In this document: positions 33,764 to 42,679 of the stretch, in pieces
How positions within the stretch are numbered: position 1 is the stretch's first letter
Layout: the number at the start of each line of letters is the position of its first letter
NCBI GenBank assembly: GCA_958366705.1
Contig: CATXCB010000004.1
Span: 87,036-151,035 of the forward strand
Length of the DNA stretch: 64,000 bases
Reading direction: 5' to 3'
From: an uncultured bacterium
GTDB taxonomy: Bacteria > Cyanobacteriota > Vampirovibrionia > Gastranaerophilales > Gastranaerophilaceae
Position numbers and translations under genes: made by a program
The notes under the pieces: generated by a model
Told to the model about the DNA's origin: nothing
The model's database searches: none
The model's input: the letters and a program-made list of their open reading frames with translations, nothing else

Positions 33764-34801
33764 TTATTTTATTTCTACTATCCAACCTTCAGGAGCTTCA
33801 ATTCTACCATATTGAATACCTGTCAACGTTTCATATAGTTTTTTAGAAACAGGCCCCATTTCGTTCATGCCTGAAGGGAAGCAGATTTCTTTACCATGGT
33901 CAACAATTTTACCGACAGGAGAAATGACAGCAGCAGTTCCGCATAATCCGCATTCGGCAAAATCTTTCAACTCAGATAAATAGATTTCTCTTTCTTCTGT
34001 TTCAAGACCAAGGTATTCTTTTGCAACATACATCAATGATCTTCTTGTAATTGACGGTAAAATACTGCTTGATTTTGGAGTAATTACTTTATTATCTTTA
34101 GTAACAAAGAAGAAATTAGCTCCGCCAGTTTCTTCAACCTTTGTACGGGTCAAAGCATCAGGATATAAGTTTTCATCATAACCCTGTTTATGAGCCTCAA
34201 CAATTGCATGCAAACTCATTGCGTAATTTAAACCTGCTTTAACATGTCCTGTTCCATTTGGAGCCGCGCGGTCAAAGTCACTTACAGTCAAAGTAATAGG
34301 TTTTGCTCCACCTTTAAAATATGGACCAACCGGAGATGCAAAAATTCTAAATTGATATTCATCAGATGGTTTAACACCCATAACAGGGGCTGAGCCAAAC
34401 ATAAAAGGTCTTAAATATAATGTTGCACCTGTTTCGTATGGAGGAACGTATTTTAAGTTTGCTTTAACTACTTCTTTTACCGCTTCCACAAATCTTTCTT
34501 CTGGAAAAACTGGCATTTCAAGTCTTTTTGCAGTATCGGCCATTCTTTTTGCGTTTAGGTCAGGTCTAAAAACAACGACTTTTCCGTCTACAGTTCTGTA
34601 TGCTTTCATCCCCTCAAAACAGGTTTGAGCATATTGCAAAACTCCTGCACTCTCATTCAGTACAATATTTGCATCTTCTGTAATACTTCCAGCGTCCCAT
34701 TTGCCATCTTTGTAATTTGAAACGTATCTTTTTTCAGTTTTGTGATAACCAAATCCTATATTTGACCAATCAATATTTTTTTCTTCCATAAGTGCCACCA
34801 T
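33764..34801 (-). CDS. ilvE: Branched-chain amino acid aminotransferase
   Basis: PLP fold-type IV enzyme catalysing the last step of Leu/Ile/Val synthesis. The sequence matches the longer BCAT subgroup: LQYAQTCFEGMKAYRT, the region GHVKAGLNYAMSLHA containing the PLP lysine (VKAGLNY), VEETGGANFFFVT and CGTAAVISPVGKI. 345 aa is normal. The start is ATG 34801, with GGAAAGGA about 8 nt upstream. It lies 46 nt after dnaN on the same strand and may be co-transcribed with it, and it is followed by a strong terminator. The pairing with dnaN has no obvious functional link. Confidence 0.95.
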   Translation of the reverse strand: MVALMEEKNIDWSNIGFGYHKTEKRYVSNYKDGKWDAGSITEDANIVLNESAGVLQYAQTCFEGMKAYRTVDGKVVVFRPDLNAKRMADTAKRLEMPVFPEERFVEAVKEVVKANLKYVPPYETGATLYLRPFMFGSAPVMGVKPSDEYQFRIFASPVGPYFKGGAKPITLTVSDFDRAAPNGTGHVKAGLNYAMSLHAIVEAHKQGYDENLYPDALTRTKVEETGGANFFFVTKDNKVITPKSSSILPSITRRSLMYVAKEYLGLETEEREIYLSELKDFAECGLCGTAAVISPVGKIVDHGKEICFPSGMNEMGPVSKKLYETLTGIQYGRIEAPEGWIVEIK

Positions 34802-34847
34802 AACAAATTCCTTTCCTAGGGCTCTAAATATGTTATACTCGCCATTC

Positions 34848-35969
34848 TTATCTAATTTGAACAGGCATAATCAAACAAATGAAATCTTCTTCACTGTTTG
34901 GTTTTAAAACAGTAGCAGATAAACTTGCATTTAATCCGATTATAACCTCTTCGCTTTCGATGATTCTCAAAGCATCAAGAACAAATTTATAATTAAACGC
35001 AATCAACAATTCTTCTGCTGTATATTGAATATCTATTTTATCTTCTGATTTACCTGCATCTGGAGTATCTGCTGATAATGTCAGCTCGTTATCCGCAAAA
35101 AGCATTTTGACAATACTTGTTTTATCGTTAACCATAACAGAAACTCTTTCCAGAGCTGCAATTAATTGAGATACTTTTACTACAGCTTGTTTTGGACTTT
35201 CTGCAGGAATAAGCTGATTATACTTAGGGAATTGTCCTTCTAAAAGTCTTGAAATAGTCAATGTTTTTTCTGTTTTTAAAATAATTGTAGATTTATCTTT
35301 GCAAATTTTTATGCTTTCTTCATCAATAAATGAACTCATTTTTAAAAATTCATTTAAAGTTCTTGATGGAATAATTAACTGGGTTTGTTCTGTAATACCA
35401 CTGGTTAATTTTTCACGAACTCTTGCAAGTCTGTTGCCGTCAGTTGAAGCAATTTCAAGAATTCCGTTAGAAAAATCACAAACTATTCCTGATAACAAAT
35501 TGCTTACTTCATAACTTGCAGCAGCAAAACCAGCTTGCTTAATAGCTTTTAAAAATGGTTTTAATTCAACATCAAAACATTGAGTTTCATCCATATTATA
35601 ATTAGAAACTTCCGGAGGAAATTCTTGTGCTGAAATTCCGATAATATCAAACTTCGATTTCTGGCAGGTAATACTTACATTAGTACCATCTTCTTCTGTT
35701 TCAAAAGTCACAAGGTCATTTCCGAGTTTAGAAACAATTTCATTTAACTTCTTAGCAGGAAGAGTGATTTTACCCGGTATTTCTACCTGAGCATCAACCG
35801 TTGTAATAACAGTTAAAACCAAATCTGTAGCTGTTAAACGTATTGAGTTATTTTCCAAAGTTTCAATTAAAATATTATACAAAACAGGCTGAACAGCTTT
35901 TTGCGAGGTTGCTCTTTCAACAATTTTAATCCCGTTAAATAAATCTTCTTTTCTAATTATGAATTTCAT
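34848..35969 (-). CDS. dnaN: DNA polymerase III beta subunit (sliding clamp)
   Basis: Ring-shaped processivity clamp for replication. Three repeated clamp domains are recognisable: MKFIIRKEDLFNGIKIVERA at the N-terminus, ATSTDGNRLARVR-like (EIASTDGNRLARVREKL) in the middle, and the C-terminal LIMPVQIR, the classic IMP(M/V)R-type ending. 373 aa from ATG 35969; a TTG at 35975 with AAGGAG upstream is also possible and adds two residues. Unlike many bacteria it is not next to dnaA or recF. A mosaic intergenic repeat lies upstream. Confidence 0.97.
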   Translation of the reverse strand: MKFIIRKEDLFNGIKIVERATSQKAVQPVLYNILIETLENNSIRLTATDLVLTVITTVDAQVEIPGKITLPAKKLNEIVSKLGNDLVTFETEEDGTNVSITCQKSKFDIIGISAQEFPPEVSNYNMDETQCFDVELKPFLKAIKQAGFAAASYEVSNLLSGIVCDFSNGILEIASTDGNRLARVREKLTSGITEQTQLIIPSRTLNEFLKMSSFIDEESIKICKDKSTIILKTEKTLTISRLLEGQFPKYNQLIPAESPKQAVVKVSQLIAALERVSVMVNDKTSIVKMLFADNELTLSADTPDAGKSEDKIDIQYTAEELLIAFNYKFVLDALRIIESEEVIIGLNASLSATVLKPNSEEDFICLIMPVQIR

Positions 35970-36109
35970 ACCCAATCATACTCCTTTAATCAATACTTTT
36001 TATCAGTATAGAATAAATAAACCTAAAAATAAAATAATAGTAAAATTGTGCAGAAATAATCCGTAACAAATACTATAAGCTTTGCCTCCGTTATAACCTA
36101 AACTATGGA

Positions 36110-36237
36110 GAATTGTCATACTGAAACTTTTGCCGAAGTATCTTATAATCAGATTCTTCGGTTACCCCACTGCACTTGCATTAAACGGGACTCCACTACG
36201 TTCTCGTCCTCTGCTCGTGTACTTTTAGAATGACATA
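36110..36237. repeat. Mosaic intergenic repeat, inverted copy
   Basis: It begins TTGTCATACTGAAAC and ends TAGAATGACATAT. It includes GATTCTTCGG and GGACTCCACTACGTTCTC, the reverse complement of the GAGAACGTAGTGGAGTCC module at 3760-3777. It fills most of the gap between dnaN and the 148-aa gene. Confidence 0.75.
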
Positions 36238-36275
36238 TAGCTAAATAGTATTTCCATCCTTTATATAATAAATAA

Positions 36276-36301
36276 AAGGTCAGTCTGGATAGACTGACCT
36301 T
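36276..36301 (-). terminator. Terminator of the 148-aa gene
   Basis: Perfect 11-bp stem AAGGTCAGTCT (36276-36286) / AGACTGACCTT (36291-36301). On the minus strand it is followed by TTATTTATT. Confidence 0.85.
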
Positions 36302-36328
36302 GAATATGTGAGTATCGTTTTATTTATA

Positions 36329-36775
36329 TTAAGCGAATAATTCAGCAAATGGAGAGTTTTTATCTTGAAGATGTGATGCTACAGTTGCGTATTCAACACC
36401 ATCAGAGGCGTAATTTGTTCCTTGAGCAACTCTTGCTGCATCTGTATTTGTATATTTTAATGCAAATAATTTTGCATCAAAATTTCCACCCAATGAGTTG
36501 ATATTATCAAATGTGTATCCTGATACTAATTTACCATTTTCAATATCTTTTGCAGAAGCTAATCCCTGTGCTTCAGGTGAATTTACTTTTACTTTGTTTG
36601 ATAAGTTATCAATTGTAGAAGATATATCTGTTCTTTGAATTGTGTTTGTTGTTTTAAAATCAATTGGTTTGTTAGCTCCAACGTTAGTTGTTTTATTAGT
36701 AGAAGCTGTTTGTTTTGCCTGCTGTATACCGTTTAAGTATCTAAAAGCATCATTTCCGTTAATTCCGTTTACCAT
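36329..36775 (-). CDS. Small Cys-free hypothetical protein (148 aa)
   Basis: I do not recognise this protein. It is rich in Asn, Thr, Gly and Ala and has no Cys, no Trp, no signal peptide and no membrane span. The N-terminal half (AFRYLNGIQQAKQTASTNKTTN...) looks disordered. The C-terminal half, TFDNINSLGGNFDAKLFALKYTNTDAARVAQGTN, looks more ordered. Composition resembles secreted or flagellar-type adaptor proteins, but this is an impression only. AAAGGAGATTCGACA lies just upstream of the ATG, and a perfect terminator follows, so the gene is expressed as a unit. Confidence 0.7.
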   Translation of the reverse strand: MVNGINGNDAFRYLNGIQQAKQTASTNKTTNVGANKPIDFKTTNTIQRTDISSTIDNLSNKVKVNSPEAQGLASAKDIENGKLVSGYTFDNINSLGGNFDAKLFALKYTNTDAARVAQGTNYASDGVEYATVASHLQDKNSPFAELFA

Positions 36776-37082
36776 TGTCGAATCTCCTTTGTACTCACAT
36801 ACTCTCTATAAGTATTTTAACAATCATCCTTGTGTTTGATTTTCCATCTTGTATATATATAAAGTATTTCTCTTTTAAATAATTGCTTAATCAATTTGTT
36901 TTGTTACAATATCTTAATATTTGTTCAAAATTTGCTATTTAACCTAGGTTATATGTCTCTTTTTTGTAAAATACCACCTGAGAGGTTTTATTATTCTTTT
37001 ATTTGTTAAAATTATACCCTAATGGCTAATAGCAATATGGGTAGGTAATGATAATATAAAATAAGACGAAAGGATATATATA

Positions 37083-37325
37083 GTGATTTATTCTAATGTA
37101 GATGGAATTAAGATTAAGAAAAATTTAACGGATAGAGAATTAGAAGTTTTACAATATGTTGTAGCAGGAAAAACAAATAAAGAAATTGCTCAAATTTTGA
37201 CAATAACACACCATACAGTTAAGGCTCATGTTGCTTCAATAATTAGAAAAATTGGCGTAAAAAATAGATTAGATGCTGCATTACTTGCAGTTACAAAAGG
37301 TATTGTTAATCCTCGTCAAGGCTAA
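37083..37325 (+). CDS. LuxR/GerE-type single-domain DNA-binding protein
   Basis: 80-aa protein that is almost only a LuxR-type helix-turn-helix: LTDRELEVLQYVVAGKTNKEIAQILTITHHTVKAHVASIIRKIGVKNR spans the usual four helices, shown here in part as ELEVLQYVVAGKTNKEIA and TVKAHVASIIRKIGVKNR. No receiver or ligand domain is present, as in small stand-alone regulators (GerE type). The start is GTG 37083 with AAAGG about 10 nt upstream. Its 3' end overlaps the converging lepA by 20 nt. Targets are unknown. Confidence 0.88.
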   Translation: MIYSNVDGIKIKKNLTDRELEVLQYVVAGKTNKEIAQILTITHHTVKAHVASIIRKIGVKNRLDAALLAVTKGIVNPRQG

Positions 37326-39108
37326 GAACTGCCATAAATGCTTCTTGTGGGACTTCAACACTTCCTACAGATTTCATGCGTTTTTTACCTTTTTTCTGTT
37401 TTTCAAGAAGTTTACGCTTACGAGAAATGTCACCGCCGTAACATTTTGCAAGTACGTTTTTGCGCATTGCTTTTATGTTAGTTCTGGCTATTACTCTGCC
37501 GCCGACAGCTGCCTGAATTGGAACTTCAAACAATTGACGCGGAATTATATCTTTTAATTTAGCGGTTAATTTTTGTCCGACGTAAAAAGCACTATCTTCG
37601 TGACAGATGACAGATAATGCGTCAACCACTTCTCCTGCAAGCATTATGTCTAATTTTACCAGTTTTGAACGTTTGTATTCACTAAATTCATAATCTAAGC
37701 TTGCATAACCTTTGGTTCTGGATTTAAGCTGATCATAAAAATCAGTAATCACTTCGCTTAAAGGTATTTCATAAGTTAAATCGACGCGGACTTTATCTAA
37801 ATATGTCATATTTTTGAATATACCGCGTTTAGATTGAGATAAATCCATGAGTGTTCCGACAAATTCATTTGGAGTGATTACCTGAACCTTGACATAAGGT
37901 TCTTCAATATAATCTCTATATTGAGCAGCAGGCAGATTTGACGGGTTGTCGATTTCAACCATTTCTCCATTGGTTTTGTAGACCCTGTAAACAACTGATG
38001 GCGCGGTTGTTACAAGTGTTAAATTATATTCTCTTTCAAGTCTTTCCTGAGCAATTTCCATGTGGAGCATACCAAGAAATCCGCATCTGAAACCAAATCC
38101 TAAAGCACTTGAGGTTTCAGGTTCAAAAGTGATACTGCTGTCATTAAGCTTTAATTTTTCAAGAGCTTCTTTTAAATCTCCATAATCTTCGTTATCTACA
38201 GGATACATACCTGAAAATACCATTGGAAGAGCCTCTTTATATCCAGGCAAAGCTTCTTGTGCAGGTCTTTCAACATTTGTAATAGTATCCCCGACAAATC
38301 TTGTAAGTTCTTTGATTGAACCTGCAAAATAACCAACATCACCGCAGGTTAATTTCTTTACCGGCATACGTGCTGGTGTTTGATAACCAAGTTCAACAAC
38401 TTCGCATTCTTTATTGCTGGACATAAAACGAACTTTGTCACCAACAGAGATACTGCCGTCAACAACTTTGAAATAACAGACTGTTCCTAAATATTGGTCA
38501 TACACACTATCAAATACAAGTGCTCTTAATGGTTTTTCAGAATTATCAACAGGAGCCGGAACATAGTTTACTACAGCTTCCAGTACATCTTCAATTCCGA
38601 TACCGGTTTTGGCACTGACAGGGATAGCCATAGAAGCATCAATACCTAAAATTTCTTCAATTTCCTGTTTTACTCTTTCAACATCAGCAGACGGAAGGTC
38701 AATTTTATTTATGACAGGGATAATTTCCAGATTTTGTTCGATTGCAAGGTAAACATTTGCAAGTGTTTGCGCTTCTACACCTTGAGTTGCGTCAACAATC
38801 AGTAATGCTCCTTCACATGCGGCTAAAGAGCGTGATACTTCGTATGAAAAATCAACGTGACCAGGGGTATCAATCAGGTTAAGCTCATAAGTTTTGCCAT
38901 CATGAGCATTATATGTCATACGGGCTGCATTCAATTTAATTGTAATACCACGTTCTCGTTCAATATCCATTGAATCAAGCAGTTGCTCCTGCATATCGCG
39001 CTGAGCTACAGTTCCTGTTTTTTCCAGTAACCTGTCAGCTAATGTGGATTTTCCATGGTCAATGTGGGCAATGATACAAAAATTTCTTACATTATCTCTT
39101 ATTTTCAT
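37306..39108 (-). CDS. lepA: Elongation factor 4 (LepA)
   Basis: Ribosome-associated GTPase that back-translocates stalled ribosomes. G motifs: AHIDHGKSTLADRLLEKTG (G1), DTPGHVDF (G3) and NKIDLPSA (G4). The LepA-specific C-terminal domain ends with KRMKSVGSVEVPQEAFMAVL. I start at ATG 39108 (MKIRDNVRNFC, 600 aa, the family length) rather than at the far upstream in-frame start, because a TATAAT ends 7 nt before this ATG and no Shine-Dalgarno sequence is present. It is a single gene, convergent with the LuxR-type gene. Confidence 0.96.
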   Translation of the reverse strand: MKIRDNVRNFCIIAHIDHGKSTLADRLLEKTGTVAQRDMQEQLLDSMDIERERGITIKLNAARMTYNAHDGKTYELNLIDTPGHVDFSYEVSRSLAACEGALLIVDATQGVEAQTLANVYLAIEQNLEIIPVINKIDLPSADVERVKQEIEEILGIDASMAIPVSAKTGIGIEDVLEAVVNYVPAPVDNSEKPLRALVFDSVYDQYLGTVCYFKVVDGSISVGDKVRFMSSNKECEVVELGYQTPARMPVKKLTCGDVGYFAGSIKELTRFVGDTITNVERPAQEALPGYKEALPMVFSGMYPVDNEDYGDLKEALEKLKLNDSSITFEPETSSALGFGFRCGFLGMLHMEIAQERLEREYNLTLVTTAPSVVYRVYKTNGEMVEIDNPSNLPAAQYRDYIEEPYVKVQVITPNEFVGTLMDLSQSKRGIFKNMTYLDKVRVDLTYEIPLSEVITDFYDQLKSRTKGYASLDYEFSEYKRSKLVKLDIMLAGEVVDALSVICHEDSAFYVGQKLTAKLKDIIPRQLFEVPIQAAVGGRVIARTNIKAMRKNVLAKCYGGDISRKRKLLEKQKKGKKRMKSVGSVEVPQEAFMAVLSLDED

Positions 39109-39115
39109 AATTTTG

Positions 39116-39143
39116 ATTATATATGAAAAAAAAATCTTGTAAA
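39116..39143 (-). promoter_or_regulatory. Promoter of lepA (leaderless type)
   Basis: On the minus strand TTTACA (39143-39138), 16-nt spacer, TATAAT (39121-39116), then 7 nt to the ATG at 39108. The geometry is the same as at hisS. Confidence 0.65.
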
Positions 39144-39171
39144 ATATTTTTGTACGCAATTTTTACATAAA

Positions 39172-39197
39172 AAAACCGACTTTAAAATGTCGGTTTT
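39172..39197 (-). terminator. Terminator of the 52-aa gene
   Basis: Stem AAAACCGAC (39172-39180) / GTCGGTTTT (39189-39197). Reading leftward it is followed by TTTATG, 18 nt after the stop of the 52-aa gene. Confidence 0.8.
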
Positions 39198-39214
39198 AAT
39201 GTTTGTAATCCAAT

Positions 39215-39373
39215 TTACATAAGACCTAAAACTTTTCTGTACCAGGAGAATGACTCCAATTCTGTACCGTTAAAAGTTGTCTTTGTACATTGGCTCTTTA
39301 AATAGCTTTCAAATTCATCGGTAAATTTAGGTTTTACCTTTTTAACATCTTTGTCAGAAACCACTGTTGTCAT
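39215..39373 (-). CDS. Small protein, 52 aa, function unknown
   Basis: Short gene with good expression signals: AAAAGGAG seven nt before the ATG at 39373, a TATAAT box further upstream (about 39420-39425 on the minus strand) and an intrinsic terminator right after the stop. The product begins MTTVVSDKDVKKVKPKFTDE, continues with FESYLKSQ and ends SFSWYRKVLGLM. It is charged, without a membrane segment, probably mostly helical. I do not recognise it. It sits upstream of lepA on the same strand but has its own terminator. Confidence 0.65.
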   Translation of the reverse strand: MTTVVSDKDVKKVKPKFTDEFESYLKSQCTKTTFNGTELESFSWYRKVLGLM

Positions 39374-39596
39374 AGAACTACTCCTTTTACACATTTTAAG
39401 TTAGTAAACTTTTGTCACTATATTATACCATTAATGTAGTAGTTTTACTAGTGTCAAATGTGTGGACTGTCGAATTTTGCTATTATTGTAGTGTTTTAAT
39501 TGTAAAAAATTATGAAGATGTTTTGTTTTTATAAAAATTTAATTTTTAGATAAAATTTTATTCTATTTTTAGAATTATTTATGCTAAAATTTTAAT

Positions 39597-40508
39597 ATGA
39601 TTTATATAGGTGAAAATATTCATATTATTTCAAAACAGGTACGTGAAGCTCTTGAAAATAAGGACGAAAATTTTGTTAAAAATTTGGTAAAATTTCAAGA
39701 AAATATGGACTGTATTGATTTGAATGTCGGGCCGGCGAGAGGAAAACTTGACAATATATTTGTATGGCTATGTCCTTTAACAGGTGATAAAAACATATCT
39801 TTTGATTCTACAAATATTGATGCTGTTGAACATGGTTTAAGTCTTGTTAAAAATACTGAAAATTGTTTTATTAATAGTACATCCAGAGATTCTGAAAAGT
39901 TGAACAGATTGACTGATTTAACTTTAAAATACAATTGTAACCTGATTGCTCTTGCAATGTCAAAAGAAACAGGGATTCCAAAAACTGCCGATGGCAGATT
40001 AGAGCTGGTATTTGATATTTATGAAAAATGTATGGAAAAAGGGCTTGATAGTTCAAAATTATTTTTTGATCCGTTAGTTTTACCTGTTAATGTTGAACAG
40101 TCTCAAGCTTTGGAAGCATTAAGTACAATACAGATGGTTAAAGAGAGTTTTGAACCTAAAGTAAATACTGTTATCGGTTTGTCAAATATTTCTAATGGTC
40201 TTCCAAAATCCATCAAACCTTTAATGAATCGTGTTTTTGGAGTATTGGCCTTTGGTGCAGGTCTTGATGCTGTCATTATGGATGCCGGTGACTTAGAGCT
40301 TGTGAGAATATTTAAAATGCTTGAGTCCGGAACTCCGGATAAACCTGAAGATGAATTGTATTTAAATCTTTCCAATATGGTAAAAACTTTTGGGGATTTA
40401 AGCAGTGTAAAATTTGACAAAAATTCAATTAAAGAGCAGAATATATTTAAAACAGCAGAAATTTTACTGAATAAAAAAATCTACTCGGACAGCTTTACAC
40501 AGATATAG
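39597..40508 (+). CDS. Methyltetrahydrofolate methyltransferase-like (AcsE/DHPS fold)
   Basis: 303-aa TIM-barrel pterin-binding protein resembling AcsE, which moves a methyl group from methyltetrahydrofolate to a corrinoid iron-sulfur protein in the Wood-Ljungdahl pathway. Family points: IGENIHIISK at the start, CIDLNVGPARG (DHPS-like pterin site), VIGLSNISNGLP and DAVIMDAGD. No corrinoid protein, CO dehydrogenase or methionine synthase gene is in the window, so the acceptor is unknown. There is no Shine-Dalgarno sequence before the ATG, and TAAAAT ends 6 nt upstream, so the mRNA may be leaderless. The next gene, a TPR protein, begins 28 nt later. Confidence 0.85.
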   Translation: MIYIGENIHIISKQVREALENKDENFVKNLVKFQENMDCIDLNVGPARGKLDNIFVWLCPLTGDKNISFDSTNIDAVEHGLSLVKNTENCFINSTSRDSEKLNRLTDLTLKYNCNLIALAMSKETGIPKTADGRLELVFDIYEKCMEKGLDSSKLFFDPLVLPVNVEQSQALEALSTIQMVKESFEPKVNTVIGLSNISNGLPKSIKPLMNRVFGVLAFGAGLDAVIMDAGDLELVRIFKMLESGTPDKPEDELYLNLSNMVKTFGDLSSVKFDKNSIKEQNIFKTAEILLNKKIYSDSFTQI

Positions 40509-40536
40509 ATTTTATGGTAAACTACATGTAATTAAA

Positions 40537-42630
40537 TTGAGGAGCAGAACAATTAGAAAGCATTTATTAACAACTATCTTAGTATCCGCATTGGCATTTA
40601 ATATTATGCCTGTATGCGCTCAAATGACTCCTGAAGCAAGTGCTTTATATCAGGAAGCTTGTAGTGCTGAACATCAGCAGGATTTAAAAGGTGCAATTGC
40701 TAAACTTGAACAGGCTATTGCTATTTCTTCTGATGAAGCTATGCTGTATACAAAATTGGCAGGAATTTATTCAGAAATAGATAATTATGACAAGGCTCTT
40801 GAGGCTTATAATAAAGTTATTAAACTAAAACCTGACGATGCTTTTGTATATATTAGCATCGGCAGTATTTATGAAAATCAAGGTAAATATCAAGAAGCTC
40901 TCACAGCTTATAATAAAGCGCTGGATATCTTTCCTGAATATAAATACAATTACTTCAATATAGGTAATGTTCAATATCAGTTGAGAAATTATAAAGAAGC
41001 CATAAAAAATTATAATGCATTTTTGGAAACTTATTCTCAGCATACTGAATCTCGTGAAAATCTTGCAGCTTCATATATGGCTGTAAAGGATTATGATGAT
41101 GCGGTAAAACAGTACCAAACTATTTATGAAAAAAATCCTGAAATTTTTAAGAACTTTGCAGAATATGGTCTTGCGTTATTGAATGATAATAATCCTGAAA
41201 AAGCTGTTGAAATGCTTGAAAGAGCGATAGAAAAAGATTCTGAAAATAATTCCGCTCATTTAGGATTGGCACAGGCATATCAAGATTTAGGCAAAAATGA
41301 TTTGTCTTATGAACAGTATCAGGTTGTTTTGAAAAAAGTTCCTAATTTAAATACAGTTAGACTTGATTATGCTAATCTTCTTGCTGTTATGAATAAAAAT
41401 ACTGAAGCTATTGAACAGTACAATATGTATATAAAAGCTTATCCTAACGATATCAATGGTTACAAGAGTATTGCTATAGTTTATAAGGACCTTGGTAATT
41501 ATGACAAAGCTATAGAAAATTATCTTGTTGTCCTTTCAAAAGATAACAGTGATATGAACATAAAAAAAGATTTGGCAAACTGCTACCACAATAAAAAAGA
41601 ATATGCTAATGCATTGAAATATTATGATGAAATTTTAGCTGCCCAGCCGGATGATAATGACATCAAGTTAAATAAAGCAATAGCTCTGCATGCTTTGAAG
41701 AAATATGAAGACGCTATTCCTTTATATCAAGAACTTCTTGCTAAGAAAAATGATAAAACAATTAAAGATAATTTGAATACAGCTCTTGTAGCAAGAGGTC
41801 ATGAGTTAATAGACGCGCAAAATTATGGACTTGCAGTTGAGAACTTTAAAACAGCAATCAAAAACGGTTATGGCGACGGATATGTTTATTATGGATTGGC
41901 TAAAGCATACAGGGCAACAGGAGATAATTCAAAAGCTTCTGAAAATTATGAAAAAGCTATTTCTATTGATCCTGATAAAACTGTTTATAGTGCTGAATAC
42001 AGTGATTTTATTTCTACATTGTATAAACCAAAAGTTGATGTCCACACAACTCAGGGAAATGAAAATGAATTACCATCAATAAATCTTACAGTTGAAAATA
42101 AAGATGATGCAATAACAAAAGAAGCTGCTGACCAGCCTGCAGTAAAATCTACTCCTGTTGCAATGAAGCAGAATGAGGAATTTATTCTTGAAGGTGACAA
42201 AAATTATAAGACTAATAAATACGATGCCGCAATAAAGAATTATCAGGATGCATTGCAGCTGGTTCCGAATGATGCGGTTACCTTATTGAAAATAGGTAAT
42301 ATTTATAAACTTCAAAATGACAATACAAAAGCTGTTAATTATTATCAAAAAGCAATTATTGTAAATCCTGATTATACGGATGGATGGTTTAATCTCGGGT
42401 TGTCATATGCAAATGAGAATAATTTAATTGAATCTCAAAAAAGTTTTGAAAGAGTGATTTCTCTTGACCCTGATTATAATTTTGGGTATGCATATTATGC
42501 TCTGGGTATGGCTTTGGAACATCAGGGCAAAAAATCTGAGGCTGTTAAAAATTATAAATTATTTGTTAAACATAACAATGATAAAGATATGATTAATACA
42601 GTTCAGTCTAAAATTAAAGAATTGCAATAG
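40537..42630 (+). CDS. Exported TPR-repeat protein (697 aa)
   Basis: Scaffold-like protein with a signal peptide (HLLTTILVSALAFNIMPVCA, cleaved after VCA) and more than a dozen TPR units, for example AIYSEIDNYDKALEAYNKVI-like and NLGLSYANENNLIESQKSFE. A low-complexity spacer near residues 500-545 (NELPSINLTVENKDDAITKE) separates the main array from the last three repeats. Start: TTG 40537 is the first conventional codon, but GAGGAG at 40539-40544 lies downstream of it and is ideally spaced for ATT at 40552, so initiation at AUU is possible (692 aa). Role: protein-protein contacts in the periplasm, partner unknown. Confidence 0.85.
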   Translation: MRSRTIRKHLLTTILVSALAFNIMPVCAQMTPEASALYQEACSAEHQQDLKGAIAKLEQAIAISSDEAMLYTKLAGIYSEIDNYDKALEAYNKVIKLKPDDAFVYISIGSIYENQGKYQEALTAYNKALDIFPEYKYNYFNIGNVQYQLRNYKEAIKNYNAFLETYSQHTESRENLAASYMAVKDYDDAVKQYQTIYEKNPEIFKNFAEYGLALLNDNNPEKAVEMLERAIEKDSENNSAHLGLAQAYQDLGKNDLSYEQYQVVLKKVPNLNTVRLDYANLLAVMNKNTEAIEQYNMYIKAYPNDINGYKSIAIVYKDLGNYDKAIENYLVVLSKDNSDMNIKKDLANCYHNKKEYANALKYYDEILAAQPDDNDIKLNKAIALHALKKYEDAIPLYQELLAKKNDKTIKDNLNTALVARGHELIDAQNYGLAVENFKTAIKNGYGDGYVYYGLAKAYRATGDNSKASENYEKAISIDPDKTVYSAEYSDFISTLYKPKVDVHTTQGNENELPSINLTVENKDDAITKEAADQPAVKSTPVAMKQNEEFILEGDKNYKTNKYDAAIKNYQDALQLVPNDAVTLLKIGNIYKLQNDNTKAVNYYQKAIIVNPDYTDGWFNLGLSYANENNLIESQKSFERVISLDPDYNFGYAYYALGMALEHQGKKSEAVKNYKLFVKHNNDKDMINTVQSKIKELQ

Positions 42631-42645
42631 TATTAACATTAAAAC

Positions 42646-42665
42646 TTCATCAAAATTTTGATGAA
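42646..42665. terminator. Perfect 20-nt palindrome between TPR and lipoprotein genes
   Basis: TTCATCAAAA/TTTTGATGAA with no U-tract; an mRNA hairpin or attenuator more than a full terminator. Confidence 0.35.
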
Positions 42666-42679
42666 AGCAAGTTGAAATA

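Noticed and set aside
10996..37032. Shared CTRATGGCTAATA stretch upstream of LicD-2 (about 11000) and the LuxR-type gene (about 37020)
   Set aside because: Only 13 nt in AT-rich DNA, two occurrences; chance cannot be excluded.
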